Source: Candidatus Abyssobacteria bacterium SURF_17 (GTDB lineage: Bacteria > Abyssobacteria > SURF-5). From it: a stretch of DNA of 59,045 nucleotides. This document shows, in pieces, positions 16,181-25,824 of this stretch (position 1 is its first letter; every line of letters begins with the position of its first letter). The notes under the pieces were generated by a model. The model did not search any database. It was not told the origin of the DNA and saw nothing but the letters and a program-made list of their open reading frames with translations. The position numbers and the translations under genes were made by a program. Where the stretch lies: positions 1 to 59,045 of the forward strand of contig QZKI01000061.1 in the NCBI GenBank assembly GCA_003598055.1, in the 5' to 3' direction.

Positions 16181-19100
16181 ATGAGCAAAGAATTTCCATT
16201 ACGAGAGGAAAGAATCGGGTTTTACATCTGTCATTGCGGCATCAATATCGCATTCAAGGTCAGATGCCATGAAGTCGCTGAATACATCGGAACATTGCCC
16301 GGTGTTGTGATTTCGCGCGACTACCTGTTCATGTGCTCTGACCCGGGGCAGGAGATCATCGAGAAAGACATTCGAGAACTGAATCTGACTCGCGTCGTGG
16401 TTGCCTCATGTTCCCCCCGAATGCACGAGCATACCTTCAGGGCTGCATGTGCAAGGGCGGGCCTCAATCCCTTTAGGTCGTTTCACCACGTGTGTGTCAG
16501 GGAGCACGTGTCCTGGGTGACCCTCGACGAGGACGAGGCGACAGAAAAAGCCAAGACCCTCGCCAGGGCAGGCGTCAACCGCGTACGATATCAGTCCGAC
16601 CTCTTTCCCAAGTCCTTCCCCGTCAATCCCAATACTCTTGTTGTGGGCGGCGGGATTGCAGGAATGCAGGCCGCTCTCGATGTCGCAAAGGCCGGGTATA
16701 AGGTGTATCTGGTTGAACGACAGGCCACAATCGGCGGGCACATGCTCCAATATGACAAGACGTTTCCCACCATGGACTGCGCCGCCTGCATTGGCACGCC
16801 GAAAATGGTGGCAGTCGGCCAGAACCCGAACATCGAAATCCTCTCGCTCAGCGAAGTGGAAGAAATAAGCGGTTTCGTGGGGAACTTCGAGGTTAAAGTG
16901 AAACGGTACGCCCGCTACGTGAACGCGGCTAAATGCACCGGCTGCGGCGAGTGTACGAAGTATTGCCCAATCTCCGTGCCGAACGAATGGGACGTGGGAA
17001 CGCAATTGCGGAGAGCGGTCTACAGACCGTTCCCTCAGGCAGTCCCCATAACGTTCGCCATCGATAAGAAGGATAGAGGACCCTGCGTCCAAACCTGCCC
17101 GGCAGGGACGAATGTGCAGGGGTACGTCACCCTCGTGCGGGAAGGCAAGTACAAAGAAGCCGTGAAGGTGATTCTGGAGAACCTTCCGCTTCCGGGTGTG
17201 CTCGGAAGAGTATGTCCCGCGCCCTGCGAAAAAGTCTGCAGGAGAGGAGAAGTTGACCAGCCGGTCTCGATTCGAAACCTGAAACGTTTTGCCGCGGACC
17301 ATGTGGATTGGGAGACTCTGGAGGTTCCCGAAATAGAGAAGAAGCCGCCCGAGGAAAAGGTGGCAATTGTCGGCTCGGGTCCCGCAGGCCTCTCATGCGC
17401 TTACTTCCTGGCTCGAAAGGGGTACCACCCAACCGTTTTCGAGGCCATGTCGGAGATAGGCGGAATGCTCAGGGCCGGCATACCCGATTACCGGCTGCCG
17501 CCTGAGGTACTGAAACGAGAAGTGAATTACATGTGCCGTATGGGAGTCGAGATAAAGACGAATGCACCCATAGGCGAAGGCAATACTATCGATAAGCTGT
17601 TCAGTGAAGGCTACAAAGCGGTGTTCCTGTCGACCGGAGCTCATAAAGAGTTCATGCTGGGGGTCGAAGGTGAAAATGCCGAGGGAGTGCTTAGGGGCAT
17701 TTCCTTCCTGCGGAATGTGAACTTCTGCGTTGACGGGGCAATCGGCAATAAAGCGGTTGTCATCGGCGGCGGAGCAGTGGCGATGGACGTGGCTCGGGTG
17801 GCAAGGAGAAAAGGCGCTTCGGACGTACACGTATACTGCCTCGAGAAGCGCGAGGAGATGCCTGCATGGGCCGAAGAAATTGAGGCCACTGAAGCGGAAG
17901 GAATCAAGATTCACAATTCATGGGGTGTCAAGAAGATAGTGACAAACGGCTCGAAGGTCGCGGGGATCGAGTTCAAGCGTTGTGTGGCCGTCTTCGACGA
18001 AAACAAGAGGTTTAGCCCGAAGTACGATGATTCTGAGAGTATCTCTGACAACTGTGACACCGTCCTGGTCGCAATTGGGCAAAGACCCGACGTTTCCTGC
18101 ATTAACGGCACCGACGGCATCGAGCTTACGCGCAGAGGCCTCATATCTGCCGACCCGGTTACCTTGCAGACAGGCAAGCCCGGCGTCTTCGCGGGCGGAG
18201 AACTATACTCCGGGCCCTCGCTCGTCATCGAGGCAATCGCCTCCGGCAAAGAGGCGGCTATTTCCATAGACCGCTATATCCGGGGTGAGGACCTCATAGA
18301 GAACAGGCCGCAACGTCCGAAAGGCGAGAACTGGGCGCCTATTCCAGAAGGCGTGCAAAAAGCAGCGCGTGCCAAAATGCCCGAACTCGAACCGGCACAA
18401 CGAGTGGGCAGCTTCGTAGAGGTGGGAACCGGCTTTACCGAAGAACAGGCCAGAACCGAGGCCGCTCGATGTCTATCCTGCGGAGTGTGCTGCGAGTGCA
18501 AGCAATGTGTGCCTGCCTGTGAGGCCAAGGCGATCGAACACGACCAGATAGATAAGGTCGTCACCCTCCAGGTCGGGTCGATTATCGTGGCCACCGGCTT
18601 CGATGTAATGGACCCGACTCCCATGAAGGAATACGGGTACGGGAGGTTGCCGAACGTCCTCTTGAATTTGGAATTCGAGCGACTGTCGAATGCCACCGGC
18701 CCCACGTCGGGCAAAATCCTCCTGAGAGACCCGAACGACAAATACCAGCACACACGGCCTCCTAAGAGTGTCGCTTTCCTGCACTGCATCGGCAGCAGAG
18801 ACAAGAACTATCATGAATATTGCTCGCGCACATGCTGCATGTATGCCCTGAAGCTGGCGCATCTCGTCAAGGACAAGTGCGGCCACGACACCGAGGTGTA
18901 CAACTTCTACATAGATATGCGATGCTTCGGGAAAGGATATGAGGAGTTCTACCGGCGCATCCAGGATGAGGGCGTCAGAATGATCAGGGGCAAGGCGGTC
19001 GAAGTAACCGACAAAGCGGAGGACCCGAGCGAAGAAGGAATGTTGATTGTCAGGGCGGAGGACACGCTCATCGGCAAAATGCTCCGAGTGCCGGTCGAAA

Positions 19101-19591
19101 TGGTCGTCCTGTGCACGGCGATGGAGCCGAGGCCGGACGCGCAGGAAGTGGCAAGGGTCTTCGGTCTCACGCTGAGCGGCGACGGCTTCTTCATGGAGGA
19201 ACATCCCAAGCTCGAGCCGGTCTCTACGCCCACAGCCGGTGTATTTCTGGCCGGAGCGTGTCAGGGACCCAAGGACATACCTGATTCCGTGGCTCAGGCC
19301 AAAGCGGCCGCGAGCGAGGCGCAAGCCCTTTCCACTTTGGGCGAAGTCATTGTTCCCCCGATGATAAGTCACATAGACGAAGATACCTGTATAGGTTGTC
19401 AAGTCTGCATAGGTCTGTGCGTTTATTCGGCCATAGAATTCGACGAGTTCAGGAAAATAAGTGTCGTCAACGAGGCGGTCTGTAAAGGATGCGGGAGCTG
19501 CGCCGCATATTGTCCGAGCGGCGCGGCAAGTATACGGCATTTCACCCGAAAACAAATTTTCGGAGAGATTGAGGGAATTCTCGCCAGCTAA
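16181..19591 (+). CDS. hdrA: HdrA-type FAD protein with inserted GltD/NfnB-like module (1136 aa)
   Basis: HdrA N-terminal region (about 1-140, Cys-rich: FYICHCG, FMCSDPGQ, VASCSPRMHEHTFR), FAD-binding LVVGGGIAGMQAALDVAKAG and cluster motif CTGCGECTKYCP. From about residue 305 to 705 a GltD-like module is inserted: a CVQTCPAGTNVQGY / RVCPAPCEKVCRRG cluster domain, a second dinucleotide site VAIVGSGPAGLSCAYFLA and a third VVIGGGAVAMDVARVA. HdrA sequence then resumes (CLSCGVCCECKQCVPAC; FLHCIGSRDKNYHEYCSRTCC) and ends with two [4Fe-4S] motifs (CIGCQVCIGLC, CKGCGSCAAYCP). HdrA is the flavin site of electron bifurcation; the insert should add NAD(P)H oxidation. It is roughly 450 residues longer than classical HdrA. 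Confidence 0.92.
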   Translation: MSKEFPLREERIGFYICHCGINIAFKVRCHEVAEYIGTLPGVVISRDYLFMCSDPGQEIIEKDIRELNLTRVVVASCSPRMHEHTFRAACARAGLNPFRSFHHVCVREHVSWVTLDEDEATEKAKTLARAGVNRVRYQSDLFPKSFPVNPNTLVVGGGIAGMQAALDVAKAGYKVYLVERQATIGGHMLQYDKTFPTMDCAACIGTPKMVAVGQNPNIEILSLSEVEEISGFVGNFEVKVKRYARYVNAAKCTGCGECTKYCPISVPNEWDVGTQLRRAVYRPFPQAVPITFAIDKKDRGPCVQTCPAGTNVQGYVTLVREGKYKEAVKVILENLPLPGVLGRVCPAPCEKVCRRGEVDQPVSIRNLKRFAADHVDWETLEVPEIEKKPPEEKVAIVGSGPAGLSCAYFLARKGYHPTVFEAMSEIGGMLRAGIPDYRLPPEVLKREVNYMCRMGVEIKTNAPIGEGNTIDKLFSEGYKAVFLSTGAHKEFMLGVEGENAEGVLRGISFLRNVNFCVDGAIGNKAVVIGGGAVAMDVARVARRKGASDVHVYCLEKREEMPAWAEEIEATEAEGIKIHNSWGVKKIVTNGSKVAGIEFKRCVAVFDENKRFSPKYDDSESISDNCDTVLVAIGQRPDVSCINGTDGIELTRRGLISADPVTLQTGKPGVFAGGELYSGPSLVIEAIASGKEAAISIDRYIRGEDLIENRPQRPKGENWAPIPEGVQKAARAKMPELEPAQRVGSFVEVGTGFTEEQARTEAARCLSCGVCCECKQCVPACEAKAIEHDQIDKVVTLQVGSIIVATGFDVMDPTPMKEYGYGRLPNVLLNLEFERLSNATGPTSGKILLRDPNDKYQHTRPPKSVAFLHCIGSRDKNYHEYCSRTCCMYALKLAHLVKDKCGHDTEVYNFYIDMRCFGKGYEEFYRRIQDEGVRMIRGKAVEVTDKAEDPSEEGMLIVRAEDTLIGKMLRVPVEMVVLCTAMEPRPDAQEVARVFGLTLSGDGFFMEEHPKLEPVSTPTAGVFLAGACQGPKDIPDSVAQAKAAASEAQALSTLGEVIVPPMISHIDEDTCIGCQVCIGLCVYSAIEFDEFRKISVVNEAVCKGCGSCAAYCPSGAASIRHFTRKQIFGEIEGILAS

Positions 19592-19602
19592 GGAGACTCA
19601 AG

Positions 19603-20031
19603 ATGAATGATACGTTTGAACCCACAATCGTAGCGTTTCTCTGTAATTGGTGCACATTCACCGCGGCAGACCTGGCCGGCACGTCGCGCCTCAGTTATCC
19701 ACAGAATGTCAAGATAGTACGCATGATGTGCAGTGGAATGGTTGACCCGGTCTACGTGCTGAAAGCGTTCCTGGAGGGAGCAGACGGCGTGTACGTTGGG
19801 GGATGCTGGCCGGGTGACTGCCATTATATCAACGGCAACTTGAAGGCCCGGCGGCGAGCCGCGTTGCTCACGGAAATCCTCAAACAGTTCGGGATTGAGG
19901 AGGATCGCTTCTGGCTTCGGTGGGTGGCCGCGAGCGATGGCATCATGTTTCAGGAACACTCCAAAGAGATGACGGAGAAGCTGCGAGCGCTTGGACCGAG
20001 TCCGCTCAGTGTCGATAGAACGATTGCCTAA
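19603..20031 (+). CDS. mvhD: MvhD/FrhD-type [2Fe-2S] linker subunit
   Basis: 142 residues. The family signatures are VAFLCNWCTFTAADLAG near the N-terminus, VRMMCSGMVDPVYVLKAF and the motif VGGCWPGDCHYINGN. MvhD carries a [2Fe-2S] cluster and passes electrons from a hydrogenase, formate dehydrogenase or NADH unit to HdrA. No in-frame UGA is present, so this is a cysteine, not a selenocysteine, form; the residue after the first Cys of the last motif is Trp. AAGGAG precedes the ATG. It lies 11 bases after hdrA and 23 bases before the FdhB-like gene, as expected for a complex subunit. Confidence 0.9.
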   Translation: MNDTFEPTIVAFLCNWCTFTAADLAGTSRLSYPQNVKIVRMMCSGMVDPVYVLKAFLEGADGVYVGGCWPGDCHYINGNLKARRRAALLTEILKQFGIEEDRFWLRWVAASDGIMFQEHSKEMTEKLRALGPSPLSVDRTIA

Positions 20032-20054
20032 AAATTCGCCCAGGAGAGACAAAG

Positions 20055-21191
20055 ATGACAGCATACAGCAAACTATCCGTGACCGAAGGTTCTCTAAACG
20101 AGTCTCTGGCCGCTCTTTTCAAGAGCATGCTCGAGAAAAACGTCGTGGATGCCGTGCTTGTGCCTGCCCACCAGCGCCCCAAGGGGGTCATGCAAACTCT
20201 TATCACCGAACCCGGAGGGCTTGTTCAGATAGACCCGTTTGCGCCCGTTGTGCCGGTAAGTACGGCCACCTTGGTCTCGAAGCTGACCAATGTTCCCTCA
20301 GGCAGACCGCTGGCGGTCGTAATGCGCTCATGCGAAGTGAGGGCGCTCCTGGAACTGGTCAAGCTGAAGCAAGCGAGCGTAGAAGACCTTGTGCTCATCG
20401 GAATCGACTGCTTGGGCAGATATGAAAACGCGGATTATATGAAACTCGAGCAGAACGGCTCCACGTCGAAGGCATTCCTGGAAGCCGCCCGCGACGGCAT
20501 GGGAGCGAAGAGCGCTGACGAACCTCATGTGGCAACCGCTTGCAAGATTTGTGAGTATCCCGTGTCTGATAACGTTGATATCAGGCTGTGCGTGATCGGC
20601 TGCGAGCCGAACGAGGTTTTCATCGAATGGGTGAGCGACAAAGGCGAAGAAGCGCGCAAAGCCCTCGGAATTGACGTGCAAGAGGCTCCATCCGGTCGAA
20701 AAGAGGCTGTGGAGAAAATCAAGAAGACGCGCATTGCGGAACGGGATAAGGTTTTCGCAGATATTCATGAACGGGTGAATTCACTTGAGAAGTTGCGAGA
20801 TTATCTGGCAGGGTGCGTAAACTGCTACAACTGTCGCGTGGCTTGCCCTGTCTGCTACTGTAAGGAGTGCGTCTTCGTAACCGACACCTTCCGTCACCCC
20901 GGCGACAGATATGTCTCCTGGGCCGACAAACGCGGTTCCTTGAAGATGCCCACAGAGTCATTACTGTATCACCTGACACGCATGACCCATATGAGCACCC
21001 TTTGTGTGGGCTGCGGCCAGTGTACCAGCGCCTGCCCCAACAATATTGAATTATCCCAGCTCTTCAGGGCCGTCGCTCAAAAGACCCAGGCCAGATTCGA
21101 CTATCATCCGGGCCGCTCGCTTGACGAACCCCAGCCACTGGCTGTGTTCTATGCGGAAGAGCTTGTTGAAGTAACCGGACAGGTTAAGTAG
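20055..21191 (+). CDS. FdhB/FrhB-like iron-sulfur protein of the Hdr complex
   Basis: 378 residues. The N-terminal half resembles the F420-hydrogenase/formate-dehydrogenase beta family (AVVMRSCEVRALLELVKLKQ; VLIGIDCLGRYENADYMKL; TACKICEYPVSDNVDIRLCVIGC). The C-terminal half has a cysteine cluster (CVNCYNCRVACPVCYCKECVF) and a ferredoxin motif (CVGCGQCTSACPNN). Such proteins accompany Hdr gene sets in anaerobes and are thought to link ferredoxin, flavin or F420 to Hdr. Whether F420 is used here cannot be read from sequence. GGAGAG precedes the ATG. It sits between MvhD and the double HdrA. Confidence 0.85.
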   Translation: MTAYSKLSVTEGSLNESLAALFKSMLEKNVVDAVLVPAHQRPKGVMQTLITEPGGLVQIDPFAPVVPVSTATLVSKLTNVPSGRPLAVVMRSCEVRALLELVKLKQASVEDLVLIGIDCLGRYENADYMKLEQNGSTSKAFLEAARDGMGAKSADEPHVATACKICEYPVSDNVDIRLCVIGCEPNEVFIEWVSDKGEEARKALGIDVQEAPSGRKEAVEKIKKTRIAERDKVFADIHERVNSLEKLRDYLAGCVNCYNCRVACPVCYCKECVFVTDTFRHPGDRYVSWADKRGSLKMPTESLLYHLTRMTHMSTLCVGCGQCTSACPNNIELSQLFRAVAQKTQARFDYHPGRSLDEPQPLAVFYAEELVEVTGQVK

Positions 21192-21200
21192 GAGAGACTT

Positions 21201-24200
21201 ATGACTGAGGAAAGTACTGTCGGGACCGTGCTGGTCGTAGGCGCCGGGATAGCCGGGATAAAGTCCGCCCTTGAACTTGCCGAGACCGGATACAAGGTTA
21301 TCCTCACCGACAATTCACCCCATATCGGTGGAATACTGCAGAAACTCGACCACCAATTTCCAAGCGACCACTGTGGGATGTGCAGAATGCTCCCCCTTAT
21401 CGGCCGCGAGAACGCATCACAGCACTGCATGCGCAAAAGCCTGTTCCATGACAACATCGAGATTCTGCCCTTCACCGAGGTGAAATCGGTTCAGGGCGAC
21501 GAAGGCGCGTACGCCGTGGAACTGGTCCGGCAGCCGCGCTACGTGAACACGGATATCTGCAACGGCTTGGGCGCGTGCATTGACGTGTGTCCGGTCGAGG
21601 CCCCCGACGAGTTCAATAATGGCTTGACCATGCGCAAGGCCATCTACCAGCCGGTTCCGCACAATGTGCCGCAGATGCTTCTCGTGGACATGCAGGTCTG
21701 CACCAAGTGCGGTGAGTGTGTGAAAGTATGTCCGAGCAACGCAATTAATTTGGAGGCGCAGGAAGAGTCCCGTACCGTGGACGTCAACGCAATCATCCTC
21801 GCCGCAGGTTCTGCTCTCTATGATCCGGCAACCGATGAAGACGCTGCGGCATACACGGTATCAAAGGACGTGGTCACCTCATTGACATTCGAGCGAATCT
21901 TGAGCGGCTCGGGCACCTATGACGGCGTGATTCGGCGTCCCTCAGACGGAAAAGCTGCGAAGCGCATCGCCTGGATTCAGTGCGTCGGCTCGCGCAATCG
22001 ACGGCAAGGCCGGGACTATTGCTCCTCCATATGTTGTATGTTTGCGCTCAAAGAGGCAGTCCTCGCGCATGAAAAAGGCGGGCCGGACATAGAAACCACC
22101 ATCTTCTATATGGATATGCGCACCTTCGGCAAGGATTTCTACCAATACCGCGAGAAGGCCGAAGAACAATACGGTGTGCGCCTGGTGCGCTGTCGCGCCC
22201 AGAGCGTGTTGCGAGAGGCGGATGGCACGCTTTTGGTTCGGTATCTTGACCCAGCAAGCGGAGAGTTCAAGCACGGCGCTTTCGACATGGTTGTCTTATC
22301 GACGGGACAGGCGCCCTTCAAAGAACACGAGAAGCTTGCAAAGCTGCTGGGGGTCAAGGTCTCAGCATCCGGCCTGCTTCCCGTGATGGACTTTGAGAAA
22401 GTGAAGCTGACCAAACCTGGAGTCTTTATCTGCGGGTCCCTGATGGGGCTCACCGACATCAGCGAAGCTATCACCAGTGGTGTCGCCGCAGCGGGCGAAG
22501 CATCCAAATTATTGACGTCCGTCGGCGTAAAAACTGTCGAGGAAGAGCCAGTTCTCGAGCGTCCCGTTGACCGGGAGCAGCCGCTTGTAGCGGTTATCCT
22601 CTGTAGCTGCAAAGGAGTGAAGACGCCCGAAGGCTTCGACCTCGAGCCGCTGACTTCGGCGATAGAAAGCATCCATGGAGTAGGCGAAGTTCACGTTGTC
22701 GACTCGCCGTGCCGCGAAGAGGGACACCAGGAACTGCAGGAAATTCTGGAGCGCACGAAGTGCAACCGCCTGCTCCTGGGCGCTTGCCTGCCGTATGTGT
22801 ATCGGCAGAAGCTCAGACGCATAGCTCGTGCCGCTGGGTTTCTTCCGTCGTTGGTCGAGGTGTTTGACCTGATGAACCTGGCACGGCATGGACTGCCCGG
22901 AGCCAATGGCATTGATTGGGTGCACCTGGCAACCGTTGAAATGCGCGCGGCCGTCGAAAAGCTCAAGCTGGCGGAAGCGCTTCACGTTCATAACCTCCCC
23001 ATTCAGCAGAGCGCGCTCGTGGTCGGCGGCGGCGTTGCCGGTATGCGCGCAGCAATTTCTTTGGCTGAACGCGGCGTCGAAGTGCACCTGGTGGAAAAGT
23101 CAGGACAGCTTGGCGGTCATGCCGGCAGCGACCTGCATTACACGGTGGACGGCCTCGACCCGATTGGTCTGGCGACCGGGCTCAAGCAGGCGCTCGAGGG
23201 GCAAAAAAACATCACGGTTCACCTGAACACTGAGGTCGTTTCCACCAAGGGGGCCATCGGGTGCTTTACCACCACTGTCCGCAATGGCGACGGCGGAGAG
23301 GTCAGCACGTTACAACATGGCGCGGTGATTTTGGCTACCGGAGGCCGCGAAGGAAGAACCAGCGAATACGGATACGGCCAGAGCGAAAAGATCTTGACTC
23401 AGGTCGAGCTTGAGAAACGGCTCGCCGCCGGTGAAATCGATGCGGGTTCTCTTGGAAACGTCGTTATGATTCAGTGCGTAGGCTCACGTGAGAAAGGAGC
23501 GCGCGAATACTGCAGCCGCATTTGCTGCGCGGCTGCTTTGAAGAACGCGTTTAAGATTCTCGAGAAAAATCCCGAAACCCGCATTTACATCCTCAACCGC
23601 GACATGATGACATATGGGTTCCTCGAGAAATACTACACGAAAGCGCGGGGCGAGGGCATCATATTCATCAACTATGACCTCGGGCAAAAGCCGGAGGTCC
23701 AGATAGCTGACGACAAGCCTGTGGTGAAATTTACTGACCCTGTCCTGCAAATGCCGCTCGAGGTGACGGCCGATTTGCTGGTCTTAGCTACGGGCATCGA
23801 GCCCAGTCCATCTAACAAGGAACTCGCGGAAATCTTTGGCGTTCCGCTCAATCAGGATGGTTTCTTCGCCGAGGCTGACTCAAAATGGAGGCCGGTGGAA
23901 TTCAAGAAACTGGGGATTTATCTCGCGGGCACCGCTCATTCGCCGCTGCCGCTGGGCGAGACAATCATGCAAGCCGAGGCAGCGGCGCATAAGGCGTATG
24001 CATACCTTTCACGGCGCACGATTCAAACCGCACGAGTCGTTTCCAAAGTCCATGATGCCATCTGCGCCCGTTGTCAGGTTTGCGTCGAAATCTGTCCATA
24101 CAATGCGCGGGCATACGACAAAGACTTGAACTGCATTGTTGTGGACTCGGCGGCCTGCCAGGCGTGTGGTCTCTGCGCAGTAGCCTGCCCGAACAAGGCC

Positions 24201-24305
24201 GCAGAAGTGCCGGGCTGGAGTGAAAAGCAAACCCTTGCGGTCATTGACGCAAAGCTCTGGGGCGATCGGTCCAAACAACGGGCGGGCAAGGAGGTAGTGG
24301 CGTGA
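21201..24305 (+). CDS. hdrA: Tandem double HdrA-type flavoprotein (1034 aa)
   Basis: Two HdrA-like units lie in one chain. Unit 1 (about 1-440) has VLVVGAGIAGIKSALELAETG, ferredoxin cysteines (CNGLGACIDVCP; CTKCGECVKVCP) and the CVGSRNRRQGRDYCSSICC core. After a linker with an HdrA N-terminal-type region (VAVILCSCKG, VVDSPCREEGHQEL), unit 2 (about 600-1034) has ALVVGGGVAGMRAAISLAERG, CVGSREKGAREYCSRICC and two C-terminal motifs (CARCQVCVEICP, CQACGLCAVACP). Each should bind FAD, giving two flavin sites per polypeptide. GGAGAG precedes the ATG; the stop overlaps hdrC (GTGA). It is probably a second bifurcating or relay module of the complex. Confidence 0.92.
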   Translation: MTEESTVGTVLVVGAGIAGIKSALELAETGYKVILTDNSPHIGGILQKLDHQFPSDHCGMCRMLPLIGRENASQHCMRKSLFHDNIEILPFTEVKSVQGDEGAYAVELVRQPRYVNTDICNGLGACIDVCPVEAPDEFNNGLTMRKAIYQPVPHNVPQMLLVDMQVCTKCGECVKVCPSNAINLEAQEESRTVDVNAIILAAGSALYDPATDEDAAAYTVSKDVVTSLTFERILSGSGTYDGVIRRPSDGKAAKRIAWIQCVGSRNRRQGRDYCSSICCMFALKEAVLAHEKGGPDIETTIFYMDMRTFGKDFYQYREKAEEQYGVRLVRCRAQSVLREADGTLLVRYLDPASGEFKHGAFDMVVLSTGQAPFKEHEKLAKLLGVKVSASGLLPVMDFEKVKLTKPGVFICGSLMGLTDISEAITSGVAAAGEASKLLTSVGVKTVEEEPVLERPVDREQPLVAVILCSCKGVKTPEGFDLEPLTSAIESIHGVGEVHVVDSPCREEGHQELQEILERTKCNRLLLGACLPYVYRQKLRRIARAAGFLPSLVEVFDLMNLARHGLPGANGIDWVHLATVEMRAAVEKLKLAEALHVHNLPIQQSALVVGGGVAGMRAAISLAERGVEVHLVEKSGQLGGHAGSDLHYTVDGLDPIGLATGLKQALEGQKNITVHLNTEVVSTKGAIGCFTTTVRNGDGGEVSTLQHGAVILATGGREGRTSEYGYGQSEKILTQVELEKRLAAGEIDAGSLGNVVMIQCVGSREKGAREYCSRICCAAALKNAFKILEKNPETRIYILNRDMMTYGFLEKYYTKARGEGIIFINYDLGQKPEVQIADDKPVVKFTDPVLQMPLEVTADLLVLATGIEPSPSNKELAEIFGVPLNQDGFFAEADSKWRPVEFKKLGIYLAGTAHSPLPLGETIMQAEAAAHKAYAYLSRRTIQTARVVSKVHDAICARCQVCVEICPYNARAYDKDLNCIVVDSAACQACGLCAVACPNKAAEVPGWSEKQTLAVIDAKLWGDRSKQRAGKEVVA

Positions 24306-24811
24306 CTGACCTGGCAACAGCAAACAAGAACCTGTGGCGGGACGTATTCGACAGCGAGGACCTGCGTTATTGCTTCAACTGCAGTACGTGTGTTTCCGGT
24401 TGTCCCGCATCCAATGCAAATCCGCCGCTTTTGATCAGGAACCTCGCTCGTATGGTCATCCTTGGGCTCGAGGATGAACTCCTCGAGCAGGACACGCCGT
24501 GGACCTGTGTCACCTGCTCAAGGTGCGAGGAATTCTGTCCTATGAACGTGAAACCTTTCGAGCTCTGCCTGGCAATCCGCAAATGGCAAAGCCGGAATGA
24601 TGAAACGCGTATTCCGCCGTCCATCGTCGAGATTTACAGCCGGGGCTATACGCAGGCAGTGGAGAGAAATACCGAACAAAGAAAAGCACTCGGCTTGCCC
24701 GAAAAGCTCTCGGCCATATCGGAATATCCCGAATTGCTCGAAAAGTTTCGGAAAATGCTCATGCAAACGCAAGTAATCAGCAAGAACGCCTACATGTTCG
24801 AAGGGGTGTAA
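24302..24811 (+). CDS. hdrC: HdrC, ferredoxin-type subunit
   Basis: 169 residues with two [4Fe-4S] motifs: CFNCSTCVSGCPASN and CVTCSRCEEFCPMNVKP, the normal HdrC pattern, separated by the conserved LIRNLARMVILGLEDELLEQDTPW region that is quoted here only as a landmark in two parts (LIRNLARM; LEDELL). It should relay electrons from HdrA to HdrB. The GTG start overlaps the stop of the double HdrA, and the gene ends one base before hdrB. The length is typical for the family. Confidence 0.93.
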   Translation: MTDLATANKNLWRDVFDSEDLRYCFNCSTCVSGCPASNANPPLLIRNLARMVILGLEDELLEQDTPWTCVTCSRCEEFCPMNVKPFELCLAIRKWQSRNDETRIPPSIVEIYSRGYTQAVERNTEQRKALGLPEKLSAISEYPELLEKFRKMLMQTQVISKNAYMFEGV

Positions 24812-24812
24812 A

Positions 24813-25691
24813 ATGGAACTCGGACTTTTTCTTGGCTGCAATACCCCCGCCATCAGGCCCGATGTCGAGCGGGCTATCAGGCTGACGATGCCGAAGCTGG
24901 GGGTTGACCTCATAGACCTTGAGGGATATGTGTGTTGTCCGGCTTTCGGCACCTTCCCCTCCACCGATGAGGACTCACATCTGGCGGTTAGTGGCTGGAA
25001 TCTGTCGCTCGCCGAGCAAAAGGGGCTCGACCTGCTTGTGGAATGCGGTTCATGCTACAGTTCCTTGCGGGTTGGACGCGAACTCATTCTGCATGATGAA
25101 AAGAAGAGAGCACGGGTGAACGAGCTGCTGCAGCCGGTAGGCCGGACCGTCGAGGGTAAGTCCAAGGTGCGGCACATAACCGACGTGCTGTATAACGATG
25201 TGGGCGTGGAGAAAATATCAAAGAGCATCGATAAGCCCCTTGACGGACTGCATGCAGTAGTGCAGTATCCCTGCCACACGCTCTTCCCCAGTGAGTTGGT
25301 GGGTTTTGATAGCCCGCCGGCGCGGCCGCGTATCATGCGGGAACTGGTCGAGGCGCTCGGAGCAAAAGTTGACAGTTTCAGTCGCGAGTACCAGTGCTGT
25401 GGCGGAGCCGGCGGGTTTCATGGAACTTCCGCCGCCGAAGCACGGGGTTTTGCCCAGACCAAATTCGATGCCATTAAAAGCGAGACTCAGGCGGACTTCA
25501 TGGTTGTCTCTTGCATCACCTGCCTGATGTTTCTCGACAATGTGCAAAAAGAGTTGAGTGAAGGAAACGGAAAATACGACATTCCGGTTTTTGATTACAA
25601 CCAGATATTAGCGCTCTGCATGGGGTTTGACCCGAAGCAGGTTGCGCCCATTTGCACCGTGTCGAGAGACCGAATCCTTGAGCGGTTTTGA
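24813..25691 (+). CDS. hdrB: HdrB, catalytic disulfide-reducing subunit
   Basis: 292 residues with two cysteine-rich CCG domains. Set 1: LFLGCNTPAIRP, GYVCCPAFGTFPS and ECGSCYSSLR. Set 2: VQYPCHTLFPSE, YQCCGGAGGFHGT and SCITCLMFLDNV. In the methanogen enzyme these bind two noncubane [4Fe-4S] clusters that cleave the heterodisulfide. In a bacterium the acceptor is unknown and may be a different disulfide or a protein partner. The ATG is one base after the hdrC stop. It is the last structural gene before the kinase/regulator pair. Confidence 0.93.
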   Translation: MELGLFLGCNTPAIRPDVERAIRLTMPKLGVDLIDLEGYVCCPAFGTFPSTDEDSHLAVSGWNLSLAEQKGLDLLVECGSCYSSLRVGRELILHDEKKRARVNELLQPVGRTVEGKSKVRHITDVLYNDVGVEKISKSIDKPLDGLHAVVQYPCHTLFPSELVGFDSPPARPRIMRELVEALGAKVDSFSREYQCCGGAGGFHGTSAAEARGFAQTKFDAIKSETQADFMVVSCITCLMFLDNVQKELSEGNGKYDIPVFDYNQILALCMGFDPKQVAPICTVSRDRILERF

Positions 25692-25824
25692 TTTGGTTGA
25701 AATCAATCATGGTTCAATGAATCATTCCAAACAAGCGGGCGCCCTCAGCCCGGAGGCTTCCCGGCAAAACCGGCTTAGGTCCCGCGACGGATCGATACTT
25801 GCATAGAATTGGAGAGATGCTTTC

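Noticed and set aside
19603..20031. Selenocysteine in the MvhD-like protein
   Set aside because: The motif positions are encoded by Cys codons and there is no in-frame UGA.
15026..25691. Assignment as class II benzoyl-CoA reductase (Bam) genes
   Set aside because: HdrA/MvhD-like parts occur there too, but no BamB/BamC or NuoEFG-like genes are in this operon; the AOR gene is 30 kb away and separate.
25788..25803. CGGATCGATACTTGCA as a sigma-54 promoter of the PAS kinase
   Set aside because: The spacing fits but the -24 block is poor, and the start of transcription would fall on the ribosome-binding site.
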